A DNA stretch of 64,000 bases from Pseudomonas putida NBRC 14164. Its GTDB lineage: Bacteria > Pseudomonadota > Gammaproteobacteria > Pseudomonadales > Pseudomonadaceae. Under the pieces are notes generated by a model. That model saw nothing but the letters and a program-made list of their open reading frames with translations. It was not told the DNA's origin and made no database searches. Location: the NCBI RefSeq assembly GCF_000412675.1, contig NC_021505.1, positions 614,501 through 678,500 of the forward strand, read 5' to 3'. The translations under genes were made by a program, and so were the position numbers. This document shows positions 16,608 through 25,631 of the stretch, in pieces (the first letter of the stretch is position 1; each line of letters starts with the position of its first letter).

Positions 16608-17273
16608 ATGTTTACCGGCATCATCGAATCCATCGGCACCATCCGCAGCCTCACCCCCAAGGGTGGTGACGTGCGCGTCTACGTCGAAACCGGCAAGCTC
16701 GACCTGGGTGACGTCAAGCTGGGCGACAGCATCGCCGTCAATGGGGTATGCCTGACCGCTGTCGAACTGCCGGGCAATGGCTTCTGGGCCGACGTCAGCG
16801 TCGAAACCCTCAAGCGCACCGCGTTCATCGACCTCAAGAGCGGCAGCAAGGTCAACCTGGAGAAAGCCCTGACCCCCACCACCCGCCTGGGTGGGCACCT
16901 GGTCAGCGGCCATGTCGACGGCGTCGGCGAAATCATCTCGCGCAGCGATAACGCCCGCGCCATCCAGTTCCGTGTGCGTGCACCCAAGGAGCTGGCCAAG
17001 TACATCGCCCACAAGGGTTCGATCACCGTCGACGGCACCAGCCTGACGGTCAATGAGGTCAATGGCGCCGAGTTCGAGCTGACCATTGTCCCGCACACCC
17101 TGTCCGAAACCATCATGGCCGACTACCGCGCAGGGCGTCGGGTAAACCTTGAGGTCGACCTGCTGGCCCGTTATCTGGAGCGCTTGCTGCTGGGTGACAA
17201 GGCTGCCGAACCGAGCAAGGGCAGTGGCATTACCGAAAGCTTCCTGGCCGCCAACGGCTTCTTGAAATCCTGA
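16608..17273 (+). CDS. ribC: riboflavin synthase alpha subunit
   Basis: A 221-aa protein with two tandem lumazine-binding barrels. It begins MFTGIIESIGTI, carries GVCLTAVEL and TRLGGHLVSGHVDGVG, and repeats the pattern in the second half (DGTSLTVNEV, IVPHTLSETI). It dismutates two 6,7-dimethyl-8-ribityllumazine molecules into riboflavin. The start at 16608 has TTGAGGAAG upstream and gives the canonical N-terminus. Called ribE in some nomenclatures. Lies between ribD and ribBX in the operon. Confidence 0.96.
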   Translation: MFTGIIESIGTIRSLTPKGGDVRVYVETGKLDLGDVKLGDSIAVNGVCLTAVELPGNGFWADVSVETLKRTAFIDLKSGSKVNLEKALTPTTRLGGHLVSGHVDGVGEIISRSDNARAIQFRVRAPKELAKYIAHKGSITVDGTSLTVNEVNGAEFELTIVPHTLSETIMADYRAGRRVNLEVDLLARYLERLLLGDKAAEPSKGSGITESFLAANGFLKS

Positions 17274-17291
17274 TTGAGAAGGGGGTGCCGC

Positions 17292-18383
17292 GTGGCGCTC
17301 AACAGCATCGAAGAACTGGTCGAAGACATCCGCCAGGGCAAAATGGTCATCCTCATGGATGACGAAGACCGCGAGAACGAAGGCGACATCATCATGGCAG
17401 CCGAATGCTGCCTGCCCGAGCACATCAACTTCATGGCCAAGCACGCCCGTGGCCTGATCTGCATGCCGATGACCCGCGAGCGTTGCGAAACGCTTAAACT
17501 GCCGCTGATGGCGCCGCGCAACGGCTCGGGCTTCGGCACCAAGTTCACCGTGTCGATCGAAGCCGCCGAAGGCGTCACCACCGGCATCTCCGCCGCCGAC
17601 CGTGCACGCACGGTGCAGGCCGCTGCCGCCAAGGACGCCAAGGCCGAAGACATCGTCAGCCCTGGCCACATCTTCCCGCTGATGGCCCAGCCCGGCGGTA
17701 CCCTGGCCCGCGCCGGCCACACCGAAGCTGCCTGCGACCTGGCGCGTATGGCCGGTTTCGAGCCAAGCGGCGTGATCTGCGAAGTGATGAACGACGACGG
17801 CACCATGTCGCGCCGCGCCGAGCTGGAAGTGTTCGCCGCCGAGCACGGCCTGAAGATCGGCACCATTGCCGACCTGATCCACTACCGCATGATTCACGAG
17901 CGCACCGTGCAGCGTGTTTCCGAGCAGCCCGTGGAAAGCGAGCTGGGCGAGTTCAACCTGGTCACCTACCGCGACGCGGTGGAAGGCGACGTGCACCTGG
18001 CCCTGACCCTGGGCAAGATCTGCGCCGAAGAGCCGACCCTGGTGCGTGTGCACAACATGGACCCGCTGCGCGACCTGCTGCTGGTCAAGCAGCCAGGCCG
18101 CTGGAGCCTGCGTGCTGCCATGGCCGCCGTGGCCGAAGCCGGCAGCGGCGTGGTACTGCTGCTGGGCCACCCGCTGGATGGCGACGTGCTGCTGGCGCAC
18201 ATCCGCGAAAGCGCAGGCGATGCACCGGCCAAGGCACCGACCACCTACAGCACCGTGGGTGCCGGTTCGCAGATCCTGCGCGACCTTGGTGTGCGCAAGA
18301 TGCGCCTGATGAGTTCGCCGATGAAGTTCAACGCGATATCCGGATTCGATCTGGAAGTTGTAGAATACGTGCCCTCCGAGTGA
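17292..18383 (+). CDS. ribBX: DHBP synthase with degenerate GTP cyclohydrolase II domain (RibBX type)
   Basis: A 363-aa protein. The N-terminal half is a normal 3,4-dihydroxy-2-butanone 4-phosphate synthase (MDDEDRENEGDIIMAAE for metal/substrate binding, GTKFTVSIEAAEGVTTGISAADRART, GHTEAACDL). The C-terminal half aligns with GTP cyclohydrolase II, but the zinc motif (SECLTGD..RCDCG) is absent. The equivalent stretch reads VHNMDPLRDLLLVKQPGRWS with no cysteines. Such RibBX proteins are known in Proteobacteria and do not hydrolyse GTP. The start is GTG 17292 with AGAAGGGGG upstream. Stand-alone RibA at 21.9 kb supplies the missing activity. Confidence 0.93.
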   Translation: MALNSIEELVEDIRQGKMVILMDDEDRENEGDIIMAAECCLPEHINFMAKHARGLICMPMTRERCETLKLPLMAPRNGSGFGTKFTVSIEAAEGVTTGISAADRARTVQAAAAKDAKAEDIVSPGHIFPLMAQPGGTLARAGHTEAACDLARMAGFEPSGVICEVMNDDGTMSRRAELEVFAAEHGLKIGTIADLIHYRMIHERTVQRVSEQPVESELGEFNLVTYRDAVEGDVHLALTLGKICAEEPTLVRVHNMDPLRDLLLVKQPGRWSLRAAMAAVAEAGSGVVLLLGHPLDGDVLLAHIRESAGDAPAKAPTTYSTVGAGSQILRDLGVRKMRLMSSPMKFNAISGFDLEVVEYVPSE

Positions 18384-18428
18384 CTTGAGGCGGCATTGAC
18401 GCCCTCTGCTCGAGTCCAGACCCCTGTC

Positions 18429-18450
18429 GAGGCCGCTTGTATGCGGCCTC
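18429..18450 (+). other. intra-operonic hairpin between ribBX and ribH
   Basis: A perfect 8-bp stem GAGGCCGC-TTGTAT-GCGGCCTC lies in the 91-nt gap between ribBX and ribH. No T tract follows, so it looks more like an mRNA stability or processing element than a terminator. Confidence 0.4.
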
Positions 18451-18474
18451 GCTCTTGAAGATGAGAATATCGGA

Positions 18475-18951
18475 ATGACCCTGAAGACCATCGAAGGTAC
18501 CTTCATCGCCCCCAAAGGTCGCTATGCTTTGGTGGTTGGCCGCTTCAACAGCTTCGTCGTTGAAAGCCTGGTAAGCGGTGCCGTTGATGCCCTGGTACGC
18601 CACGGTGTCAGCGAAAGCGACATCACCATCATCCGTGCCCCGGGCGCATTTGAAATCCCGTTGGTAGCACAGAAGGTCGCCCAGCAAGGCGCCTACGACG
18701 CGATCATCGCCCTGGGCGCCGTGATCCGTGGTGGTACCCCGCACTTCGAATACGTGGCGGGCGAATGCACCAAGGGCCTGGCCCAGGTGTCCATGGAGTT
18801 CGGTGTTCCGGTGGCCTTCGGCGTACTGACCGTCGACTCCATCGAACAAGCCATCGAGCGTTCCGGCACCAAAGCCGGCAACAAAGGTGCTGAAGCTGCC
18901 CTGTCCGCACTGGAAATGGTCAGCCTGCTGGCGCAGTTGGAGGCCAAGTGA
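18475..18951 (+). CDS. ribH: 6,7-dimethyl-8-ribityllumazine synthase
   Basis: A 158-aa lumazine synthase subunit that condenses DHBP with the pyrimidine intermediate; family members assemble as icosahedral or smaller oligomers. Motifs are [17 protein letters not shown] (substrate loop), [24 protein letters not shown] and catalytic-region [12 protein letters not shown]. It overlaps nusB by 4 nt (GTGA). Its position after ribBX and before nusB is the standard gammaproteobacterial order. Confidence 0.96.
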   Translation: MTLKTIEGTFIAPKGRYALVVGRFNSFVVESLVSGAVDALVRHGVSESDITIIRAPGAFEIPLVAQKVAQQGAYDAIIALGAVIRGGTPHFEYVAGECTKGLAQVSMEFGVPVAFGVLTVDSIEQAIERSGTKAGNKGAEAALSALEMVSLLAQLEAK

Positions 18952-19448
18952 TTAGCGACGAAAGCGATCGTTTCAACCCGCGCGATCCAAAACCTGCGGA
19001 TGCCGGCAAGCCCTCGAAAAGCGCCAAGCGCCGCGAAGCCCGCAAGCTCGCGACCCAGGCACTGTACCAGTGGCACATGGCGCAGCATTCGCTGAACGAG
19101 ATCGAAGCGCAGTTCCGGGTGGATAACGATTTCACCGACGTCGACGGTGCCTATTTCCGTGAAATCCTGCATGGGGTTCCGGCAATCAAGGGCGAAATCG
19201 ACAAGGCGCTGGTGCCTTGCATGACCATGACGCTGGAAGAGCTCGACCCGGTCGAGTTGGCCGTGCTGCGTCTGTCCACCTGGGAGTTCATCAAGCGCGT
19301 CGACGTACCGTACCGCGTGGTGATCAACGAAGGTGTCGAGCTGGCCAAGGTCTTCGGTGCCACCGACGGCCACAAGTTCGTCAACGGCGTGCTGGACAAG
19401 CTGGCACCGTCGCTGCGTGAAGCCGAAGTCAAGGCGAACAAGCGCTGA
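18948..19448 (+). CDS. nusB: transcription antitermination factor NusB
   Basis: A 166-aa RNA-binding all-helical protein. The Arg-rich start of the fold [16 protein letters not shown] and the C-terminal [31 protein letters not shown] are the NusB signatures. It binds boxA RNA with S10 in rRNA antitermination. The start is the GTG at 18948 inside the end of ribH. The N-terminal about 25 residues are a charged extension common in pseudomonads. Confidence 0.96.
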   Translation: MISDESDRFNPRDPKPADAGKPSKSAKRREARKLATQALYQWHMAQHSLNEIEAQFRVDNDFTDVDGAYFREILHGVPAIKGEIDKALVPCMTMTLEELDPVELAVLRLSTWEFIKRVDVPYRVVINEGVELAKVFGATDGHKFVNGVLDKLAPSLREAEVKANKR

Positions 19449-19466
19449 TTCTGGCGCTGTAGAGCC

Positions 19467-20435
19467 ATGGGTGAGTTCGAGCTGATCAACCATTACTTCG
19501 CCGCCGCGCCTTGTGCGCAGGGCGGCGAGGGCGTGGCCCTGGGTATCGGCGACGACTGCGCCCTGCTAGCCCTTCCCCCCGGTGAGCAACTGGCGGTGTC
19601 GACCGACACCCTGGTCGCCGGGGTGCATTTTCCCGCTGTCTGCGATCCGCTGCTGCTTGGCCAGCGTTCGTTGGCCGTGGCCGCCAGTGACCTGGCCGCC
19701 ATGGGCGCGACTGCGATCGGCTTCACCCTCGCCCTGACCCTGCCGGACGTTGGCCCTGACTGGCTGGCGGCGTATGCCGACGGCCTCAGCCGCATGGCCC
19801 ACCGTTGCCGCATGAGCCTGATCGGGGGTGACACCACCCGGGGCCCGCTGAGCATCACCGTCACCGTGTTTGGCCGCGTGCCGGCAGGCCAGGCGTTGCG
19901 CCGTAGCGGTGCGCGCCCAGGCGACCTGCTGTGCGTCGGTGGTGTGCTGGGCAAGGCGGCCGGCGCGCTGCCGCTGGTGCTGGGAGAGCGCGAGGCACCT
20001 GCCGAGCAGGCCGAGCCGCTGCTGGCCCATTACTGGTCGCCAATGCCGCAGCTCACCCTCGGCACGCTGCTGCGTGGCCGGGCCTCGGCGGCGCTGGACA
20101 TTTCCGACGGCCTGCTCGCAGATTGCGGGCATATCGCCAAGGCGTCCGGCGTAGCACTGGAGGTGAACCTGGCCCAGGTGCCGGTGTCTCCTGCTGTAGA
20201 GGCGTTTCTCGGCCGCCAAGCGGCAGTGCAGGCAGCCCTTACCGGTGGCGACGACTACGTGCTGGCCTTCACGCTGCCGCCAGAGGCGCTGGCGCCTCTG
20301 GCTGGCCTCGGCCTCGTCGAGGTGCATACCATTGGCCGTGTGCTCGAAGGGCAGGGCGTGACCTTGCGCGACGTGCAGGGCCGGGACATCACCCCCGTTC
20401 AGCGGGGCTATCAACACTTTAGGGAGACACCGTGA
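19467..20435 (+). CDS. thiL: thiamine-monophosphate kinase
   Basis: A 322-aa enzyme phosphorylating thiamine monophosphate to thiamine diphosphate. It belongs to the PurM/SelD-like ATP-binding superfamily, with GIGDDCALL and STDTLVAGVHF (Mg/ATP ligands), LAAMGATAIGF, LIGGDTTRGPLSITVTVFG and SAALDISDGLLADCGHI. It is translated after nusB and overlaps pgpA by 4 nt. The linkage nusB-thiL-pgpA is typical. Confidence 0.95.
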   Translation: MGEFELINHYFAAAPCAQGGEGVALGIGDDCALLALPPGEQLAVSTDTLVAGVHFPAVCDPLLLGQRSLAVAASDLAAMGATAIGFTLALTLPDVGPDWLAAYADGLSRMAHRCRMSLIGGDTTRGPLSITVTVFGRVPAGQALRRSGARPGDLLCVGGVLGKAAGALPLVLGEREAPAEQAEPLLAHYWSPMPQLTLGTLLRGRASAALDISDGLLADCGHIAKASGVALEVNLAQVPVSPAVEAFLGRQAAVQAALTGGDDYVLAFTLPPEALAPLAGLGLVEVHTIGRVLEGQGVTLRDVQGRDITPVQRGYQHFRETP

Positions 20436-20935
20436 CCGATCACCCCAATCAGGTGCCTGCGGAGTTCGTTCCGCCTTCGGTCTGGCGCAACCCGTGGCAC
20501 TTCATCGCGTTTGGCTTTGGTTCTGGCACCTTGCCCAAGGCCCCGGGTACCTGGGGCTCGCTGGTGGCCATACCGTTCATCCCGTTGTGGCAGATGTTGC
20601 CTGACTGGGGCTACTGGCTATTGCTGGGCGTGAGCATGCTGTTTGGCTTCTGGTTGTGCGGCAAAGTCGCCAATGACTTGCGCGTACACGACCATGAAGG
20701 CATTGTCTGGGATGAGATCGTCGGCATGTGGATCACCCTCTGGCTGGTGCCAGAAGGCTGGCAGTGGCTGCTGGCAGGGTTCCTGATGTTCCGCTTCTTC
20801 GACATCCTCAAGCCATGGCCCATCCGCTGGATCGACCGCCATGTGCACGGGGGCGTCGGCATCATGCTCGACGATATCCTGGCCGGCGTGTTTGCCTGGC
20901 TGGGCATGCAGGTTCTGGTGTGGGCGGTTGCCTGA
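20432..20935 (+). CDS. pgpA: phosphatidylglycerophosphatase A
   Basis: A 167-aa inner-membrane phosphatase that removes phosphate from phosphatidylglycerophosphate to yield phosphatidylglycerol. The signature FGSGTLPKAPGTWGSLVAIP is near the N-terminus and the acidic metal-binding motif IVWDEIVGMW follows helix 2. RFFDILKPWPI and DDILAG are also diagnostic. The GTG start overlaps the thiL stop. Hydrophobic segments match the four-helix PgpA fold. Confidence 0.95.
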   Translation: MTDHPNQVPAEFVPPSVWRNPWHFIAFGFGSGTLPKAPGTWGSLVAIPFIPLWQMLPDWGYWLLLGVSMLFGFWLCGKVANDLRVHDHEGIVWDEIVGMWITLWLVPEGWQWLLAGFLMFRFFDILKPWPIRWIDRHVHGGVGIMLDDILAGVFAWLGMQVLVWAVA

Positions 20936-20950
20936 ACAGGGAGCGCGTGA

Positions 20951-21694
20951 ATGGCCATAAGGACGTTGCTGTTGGCAGTGCTGCTGAGCGTTGCCCCATG
21001 GGTGGCGGCTGCTGAAGGCGTGCCGAAGCAGATCCACCTGGTCAGTGAGGAGTGGCTCGATTACACCAACGCTGACGGTACCGGGGTGGCCTGGGACGTG
21101 CTGCGCAAGGTGTTCGAGCCGGCAGGGGTCAAGGTGGTGCCGCAGAGCGCGCCCTACAGCCGTGCAGTCGGGCTGGTCAAACGTGGCGAAGCCGATGCCT
21201 GGGTGGGCTCGTACAAGCAAGAGAACGCCGACAACCTGTACCCGCGCTGGCACTTCGACATGGACCACATCTACGCCCTGGGGCTGGCCAGCAAACCTGC
21301 GCCTACTGCGCAGAATGTGGGCAAGTATCGCCTGGCCTGGGTGCGCGGCTACGACTACGGCAGCTACCTGCCAGATGTGCATGAATACCGTGAAATTCAG
21401 CGTCGCGAAGGCATTCTGCCGATGCTCGAGCATGACCGGGTGGACTTCTACATCGATGCACAGACCGAAGTCGATTATGTCCTGAGCCAGTCATCCCAGC
21501 CCGAGCGCTTCAGTCGTACCCATGTGGCCGAGCTGCCGCTGTACCTGGCGTTTGCCCGCAACGGCCAGGCCAAGGCGCTGTGTGACCTGTTCGACAAGCG
21601 CATGGACGAACTGGTGCGCAGCGGCGAGCTGAAGCCGATTTTCGAGCACTGGAAACAGCCGTACCCGTTCACTGCAGACAGCAAACCGCATTGA
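20951..21694 (+). CDS. periplasmic solute-binding protein (SBP_bac_3-like)
   Basis: A 247-aa secreted protein. The signal peptide ends near PWVAAAEG. The mature part resembles family-3 amino-acid-type binding domains (IHLVSEEWLDYTNADGTGVAWDVLRKVFEPAGV, then SRAVGLVKRGEADAWVGSY). It lacks adjacent permease or ATPase genes, so it may be a sensor-type orphan binding protein rather than part of a transporter. It lies 15 bp after pgpA and may share its transcript; a REP pair follows. Confidence 0.8.
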   Translation: MAIRTLLLAVLLSVAPWVAAAEGVPKQIHLVSEEWLDYTNADGTGVAWDVLRKVFEPAGVKVVPQSAPYSRAVGLVKRGEADAWVGSYKQENADNLYPRWHFDMDHIYALGLASKPAPTAQNVGKYRLAWVRGYDYGSYLPDVHEYREIQRREGILPMLEHDRVDFYIDAQTEVDYVLSQSSQPERFSRTHVAELPLYLAFARNGQAKALCDLFDKRMDELVRSGELKPIFEHWKQPYPFTADSKPH

Positions 21695-21714
21695 AGCAGG
21701 GGCGCTTTGCACCC

Positions 21715-21797
21715 CATCGCCGGCAAGCCAGCTCCCACAGGATCACCACAGCTTCGAATCCTGTGCAGTACCTGTGGGAGCCGGCTTGCCGGCGATA
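21715..21797. repeat. REP pair
   Basis: Inverted REP units: CATCGCCGGCAAGCCAGCTC on the left and TGTGGGAGCCGGCTTGCCGG on the right, about 33 bp apart. This is the second REP subfamily in the window and recurs at 25.7 and 27.8 kb. Confidence 0.85.
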
Positions 21798-21927
21798 GGG
21801 CCGAGCCTGGTTAACCTAAGCATCGAACTTTTCGATCTTAACCCGCGGTATTCAGCCCGCCCACAGCCTGCAACCGGCTGATACAATCGGCCCACGAGAA
21901 ATTTCCAACTTATTCCAGGAGCACAAC

Positions 21928-22545
21928 GTGCCCGTCGTCTTTGTTGCCGCCTCTAAACTCCCGACGCCATTCGCGACCTTCACCATGCATGGCTTCCTCG
22001 ACGAAGCCACTGGCCGCGAGCACGTAGTGCTCAGCCTCGGTGACATTGCGGACGGCCAGCCGGTGCTGGGGCGCCTGCACTCCGAGTGCCTGACCGGCGA
22101 TGCCTTGTTCAGCCAGCGCTGCGACTGCGGTTCGCAGTTGGAAGCCGCGCTGCAGGCCATCGCCCGTGAAGGCCGCGGGGTACTGCTGTACCTGCGTCAG
22201 GAAGGCCGTGGCATCGGCCTGTTGAACAAGATCCGCGCCTACGAGCTGCAGGATGGTGGCGCCGATACCGTCGAAGCCAATGAACGCCTGGGCTTTGCCG
22301 CCGACCAGCGCGACTACGCCATCTGCTTGCCGATGCTGGAGCACTTGGGTGTGAAAGCCCTGCGACTGATGACCAATAACCCGCGCAAGGTCAAAGCGCT
22401 GACCGACATGAACATCGTGGTTGCCGAACGTGTGCCGCTGCACACCGGCCACAACCCGCACAACCGTTACTACCTGGCGACCAAGGCCGGCAAACTCGGC
22501 CACATGCTGGGCAATGAACACCAGGGCGAGGTGCCCCAGGCGTGA
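21928..22545 (+). CDS. ribA: GTP cyclohydrolase II
   Basis: A 205-aa stand-alone GTP cyclohydrolase II. The zinc-binding motif [21 protein letters not shown] carries all three cysteines, and [22 protein letters not shown] is the GTP-binding/catalytic region, with LMTNNPRKV near the end. It catalyses the first committed riboflavin step, which the RibBX protein encoded 4 kb away cannot perform. The start is GTG 21928 after CCAGGAG. It overlaps the following membrane protein gene by 4 nt. Confidence 0.96.
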   Translation: MPVVFVAASKLPTPFATFTMHGFLDEATGREHVVLSLGDIADGQPVLGRLHSECLTGDALFSQRCDCGSQLEAALQAIAREGRGVLLYLRQEGRGIGLLNKIRAYELQDGGADTVEANERLGFAADQRDYAICLPMLEHLGVKALRLMTNNPRKVKALTDMNIVVAERVPLHTGHNPHNRYYLATKAGKLGHMLGNEHQGEVPQA

Positions 22546-22961
22546 CCCGTGCCGAGGTCAAGCGGCGCCTGGCACTGGCCTGGTGGCAGTATCTGGCGAT
22601 GGGCCTGGTGCCGCTGCCGGTCATGGCCTGGGCCTTTGGTGGTGGTGACGCGCTGATCCCGGTGCTGGCCATGCCACTGTTCATCGCCGGCGCGGCGACC
22701 ATGTTCCTCAGCCTGCCGCGCTTCGGCGCCTACAAGCGCGCACTGATCGCCACCTCCAAGGTGCTCGGCACGGGCGAAGAGCCCGCTGCCTGGATCGAAC
22801 TGGCCCGGGTACGGCGCATGGCCATGTTGTACGCCTGCTTCCCGGCCTGGGTCGCCGCGCTGTCGGTGCTGGTCGGCCTTGAGGCGGTGCCGCAAATCCT
22901 GCTGGCACTGTCTACCGTGGTGGTGCTGTACCTCTATCGCATTCCACGCCAGCTCGGCTGA
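22542..22961 (+). CDS. small inner-membrane protein, unknown function
   Basis: A 139-aa protein with about four hydrophobic segments ([69 protein letters not shown]). No family recognised. Its GTG start overlaps ribA, and its last base is the A of the btuF ATG, so ribA, this gene and btuF form one transcript. The context hints at cofactor metabolism or transport, but nothing in the sequence shows it. Confidence 0.75.
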   Translation: MTRAEVKRRLALAWWQYLAMGLVPLPVMAWAFGGGDALIPVLAMPLFIAGAATMFLSLPRFGAYKRALIATSKVLGTGEEPAAWIELARVRRMAMLYACFPAWVAALSVLVGLEAVPQILLALSTVVVLYLYRIPRQLG

Positions 22962-23773
22962 TGCGCCTGCTGCCAGGCCTGCTGGCGCTGTTCGCCTGCA
23001 CCGTGCTGGCCGCTGACCCCCTGCGGGTGGTCAGCCTGGCGCCCTCGATGACTGAAATCATGCTCGAACTGCGGGCCGACGACCTGCTGGTGGGGGTGCT
23101 CGACGGTGGCGAGCGGCCAGCAGCGCTGCGCGACCTGCCGTCGGTTGGGCGCCAAGGGCAACTGAACATGGAGCGCCTGCTCAGCCTGCGCCCCGAGCTG
23201 TTGTTGCTCTGGCCGGGCAGCGTGCCACCCGCCCAGCGCGACCAGCTCAAGCGCCTGGGCATCGCCACCTTCAGTGCGGAAGCCCATGATATCGACCAGT
23301 TGATCGCGCAGATCGAAGCCATCGCCGAGCGTATCGGCCGTGCCGAACAAGGCCATCAGTACGCCCAGGCCCTGCGAGAGCGGCTGCAGCAGTTACGTGA
23401 GCAGTACCGGCGTGACGAGCCATTGCAGGTGTTCTACCAGGTATGGGACCAGCCGTTGTACACCCTGGGTGGCCGGCAGGTGGTGAGCGATGCCTTGGCA
23501 GTGTGCGGGGCGCGCAATGTGTTCGCCGACCTCAACCAGCCGGCACCGCAGGTGAATGTGGAGACTGTGCTGCTGCGCAACCCACAGGTCATCCTGGCTG
23601 GCGATCCAGCGCAACTGGCGAGCTGGAAGGCCTGGCCGCAATTGCGTGCGGTTGCCGATGGCCGCTTGCTGGTGGTGCCCGACAAAGGTCTGGAGCGGCC
23701 CAGCGGGCAGATGATCGAAGCCACCGCACGCTTGTGCGCGTTGCTCGCGGCTAAAGCGCCGGCGTCCAGGTAA
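22961..23773 (+). CDS. btuF: periplasmic cobalamin-binding protein (BtuF-like)
   Basis: A 270-aa secreted binding protein of the cluster IX (BtuF/FhuD) fold. The signal peptide [20 protein letters not shown] is followed by LRVVSLAPSMTEIMLELRADDLLVGV, the standard BtuF N-lobe, then a long helix (QLIAQIEAIAERIGRAEQGHQYAQALRERL) and C-lobe (QVWDQPLYTLGGRQVVSDALAVCGARNVF). It delivers vitamin B12 from the outer-membrane receptor to an inner-membrane ABC transporter, not present in the window. Its 3' end overlaps the convergent btuB-like gene by 23 bp. Confidence 0.85.
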   Translation: MRLLPGLLALFACTVLAADPLRVVSLAPSMTEIMLELRADDLLVGVLDGGERPAALRDLPSVGRQGQLNMERLLSLRPELLLLWPGSVPPAQRDQLKRLGIATFSAEAHDIDQLIAQIEAIAERIGRAEQGHQYAQALRERLQQLREQYRRDEPLQVFYQVWDQPLYTLGGRQVVSDALAVCGARNVFADLNQPAPQVNVETVLLRNPQVILAGDPAQLASWKAWPQLRAVADGRLLVVPDKGLERPSGQMIEATARLCALLAAKAPASR

Positions 23774-25598
23774 CGCTGAACAACAGCGTGCGGCCTTCTT
23801 CGCGGTAGGGATAGTAGGCACCCTCGTAGCTGTACAGGGCACGGCTGTGAGTGTGGTCCAGCAGGTTATCCAGCTTCGCTTCCAGTTTCAGTTCGTCAGT
23901 GGCTGCCCAACTACCGCGCAAACCGAGCAGGCCATAGCCGCCGATGCGGTTGCGGTTGGCCTCATCGTCATAGCTGCCGCTGACCGCTTGCCAGCCTGCG
24001 CCCACGGTGAAACGCCCGAGTTCACGGTCCAGGTCCAGGCTCAGCGTGCGGCGTGCACGGCGGGCGAGGGTGTGGCCGCTGTCACGGTCACGAGGATCGA
24101 TCAGTGCCAGGCCCAGTTGGCTGTGCCAGGCGCCCCATTGTTGCGCCAAGGCCATTTCGAAGCCGTTGATACGGGCCGAGGCAACGTTGCGGGGTATCGA
24201 GCCCTGGCCGAACACGATCGCATCGCGCAGGTCGGTGCGGTACAGCGAGGCTTCCAGGCGGCTGTCCGCAGTCAGCTGGCTGCGCCATTGCAGCTCGTAG
24301 CTTCTGGAGTGCTCGGGGTCCAGGTCCGGGTTGCTGAACTGGGGGTAGTACAGGTCGTTGAAGGTTGGCGCCCGAAAGCCTTCGCTGTAGGACAGCAGCA
24401 CATCATTCTGTGCGTTCAACGGTACGGCCAAGCTGCCGCTCCAGGTGGTCTGGCCGCCGAACTGCTGGTTACGGTCATGGCGCACACCCACTTCGGTGGA
24501 AAACCGTTCGCCCTGGTAGCGGTGCTGGACGAAGACGGCGCGGTTCCAGCGGCTGTCTTCGGTGAAGTCGGTGCTGGCGTGCACACGGTCTTCGTACCAA
24601 TCCGCACCCAGCAGCAGGTTGTTGCGTTCATCCATGACCAAATTGTTTTGCCAGGTTGCCTGGTCGCGATAGGTGTTGAACGGGGCGCTTGAATGCCTGA
24701 GCTTGTCTCGGCTGTCGTCGCGGTTTTCGCTATGCGCCAGTTCGAGCCTTGTATTCCACTGCTCGCTGACCTGAGCATCCAAGTAGCTGCCTATGCTGCT
24801 GACAGCGAAATTCGAATACGGCACTTGAGGGCTTGCACCGCGCGGCTCGTCGTACTCACTGCGGCCACGGCTGTCGAGCAGGTTCAGCCCGGCCTCGAAG
24901 CGCTCACCGAAGGTGTGGCTCAGGCTCAGGTTGAATGCCTTGTTGCGGTAAGCGTCGTGGTCGCCATCGCTGGCGAAGGACGGCCCGGTCGAGTCGATGC
25001 CGGCCGTTTCATCCAGGCTGGCGCCGAGGTTGAAGCGGGTTGCGCCATCCCCGCCTGAAAGCCCCAGGCTGCGTTGGAACGTCTGGTTGCTGCCGGCGGC
25101 CATTCGCAGGCGCGGCTGCAGGCCGGGGCCGTTGCTACGCCGGGTGAAGATCTGGATTACCCCACCAATGGCATCGCTGCCGTACACCGCTGAGCGCGAG
25201 CCGCGCAGCACTTCCACCCGCTCGATCTGGTCAACGTCGAGAAACTGCAGGCCGCTGTCGCCGGAGGTGGCGTTGGCAATGCGCACACCATCCACCAGTA
25301 CCAGGCTTTGTGCGGCCTTGGTGCCGCGAATGAAGATGCCGGGCAGACTGCCACGGCCACCGGTAGGCGCCACTTGCACGCCGGGCACGCGGCTGAGCAG
25401 GTCGGTGACGCTGGTGGGTTGCAGGCGGTCGATGTCAGTGCGGGTGAAGACGGTGTTTGCAGCACTGGTGGCGGTGCGCGACTCGACCTGGCGGCTGGCG
25501 CTGATCAGCACGTCGGGGAGCTTGAGGGCGTCGTCGCGCTCGGCGGCCAGCAGGGGGAGGGGGAGGCAGAGCAATGTAGCAAAGCTTGGGGCTTTCAT
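23751..25598 (-). CDS. btuB: TonB-dependent vitamin B12 receptor (BtuB-like)
   Basis: A 615-aa outer-membrane receptor. Order: signal peptide (MKAPSFATLLCLPLPLLAAE), TonB-box-like DVLISA, plug domain (SVTDLLSRVPGVQVAPTGGRGSLPGIFIRGT, LVLVDGVRIANATSG, IERVEVLRGSRSAVYGSDAIGG), then a 22-strand barrel with the short loops and total length typical of BtuB. Convergent with btuF, supporting cobalamin uptake. An alternative ATG lies at 25610; no convincing Shine-Dalgarno decides between them. No cobalamin riboswitch is seen upstream, where REP elements lie instead. Confidence 0.87.
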   Translation of the reverse strand: MKAPSFATLLCLPLPLLAAERDDALKLPDVLISASRQVESRTATSAANTVFTRTDIDRLQPTSVTDLLSRVPGVQVAPTGGRGSLPGIFIRGTKAAQSLVLVDGVRIANATSGDSGLQFLDVDQIERVEVLRGSRSAVYGSDAIGGVIQIFTRRSNGPGLQPRLRMAAGSNQTFQRSLGLSGGDGATRFNLGASLDETAGIDSTGPSFASDGDHDAYRNKAFNLSLSHTFGERFEAGLNLLDSRGRSEYDEPRGASPQVPYSNFAVSSIGSYLDAQVSEQWNTRLELAHSENRDDSRDKLRHSSAPFNTYRDQATWQNNLVMDERNNLLLGADWYEDRVHASTDFTEDSRWNRAVFVQHRYQGERFSTEVGVRHDRNQQFGGQTTWSGSLAVPLNAQNDVLLSYSEGFRAPTFNDLYYPQFSNPDLDPEHSRSYELQWRSQLTADSRLEASLYRTDLRDAIVFGQGSIPRNVASARINGFEMALAQQWGAWHSQLGLALIDPRDRDSGHTLARRARRTLSLDLDRELGRFTVGAGWQAVSGSYDDEANRNRIGGYGLLGLRGSWAATDELKLEAKLDNLLDHTHSRALYSYEGAYYPYREEGRTLLFSVTWTPAL

Positions 25599-25631
25599 GG
25601 GCAGTACCATTTTGCGAGGGCTGCGCCCTCG

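Noticed and set aside
15336..18515. A 1059-codon open frame on the minus strand across ribD-ribC-ribBX
   Set aside because: It is exactly antisense to four well-supported genes. Its translation is low-complexity (His/Gln/Gly/Ala-rich) as expected from opposite-strand reading of high-GC3 codons. No domain or Shine-Dalgarno supports it.
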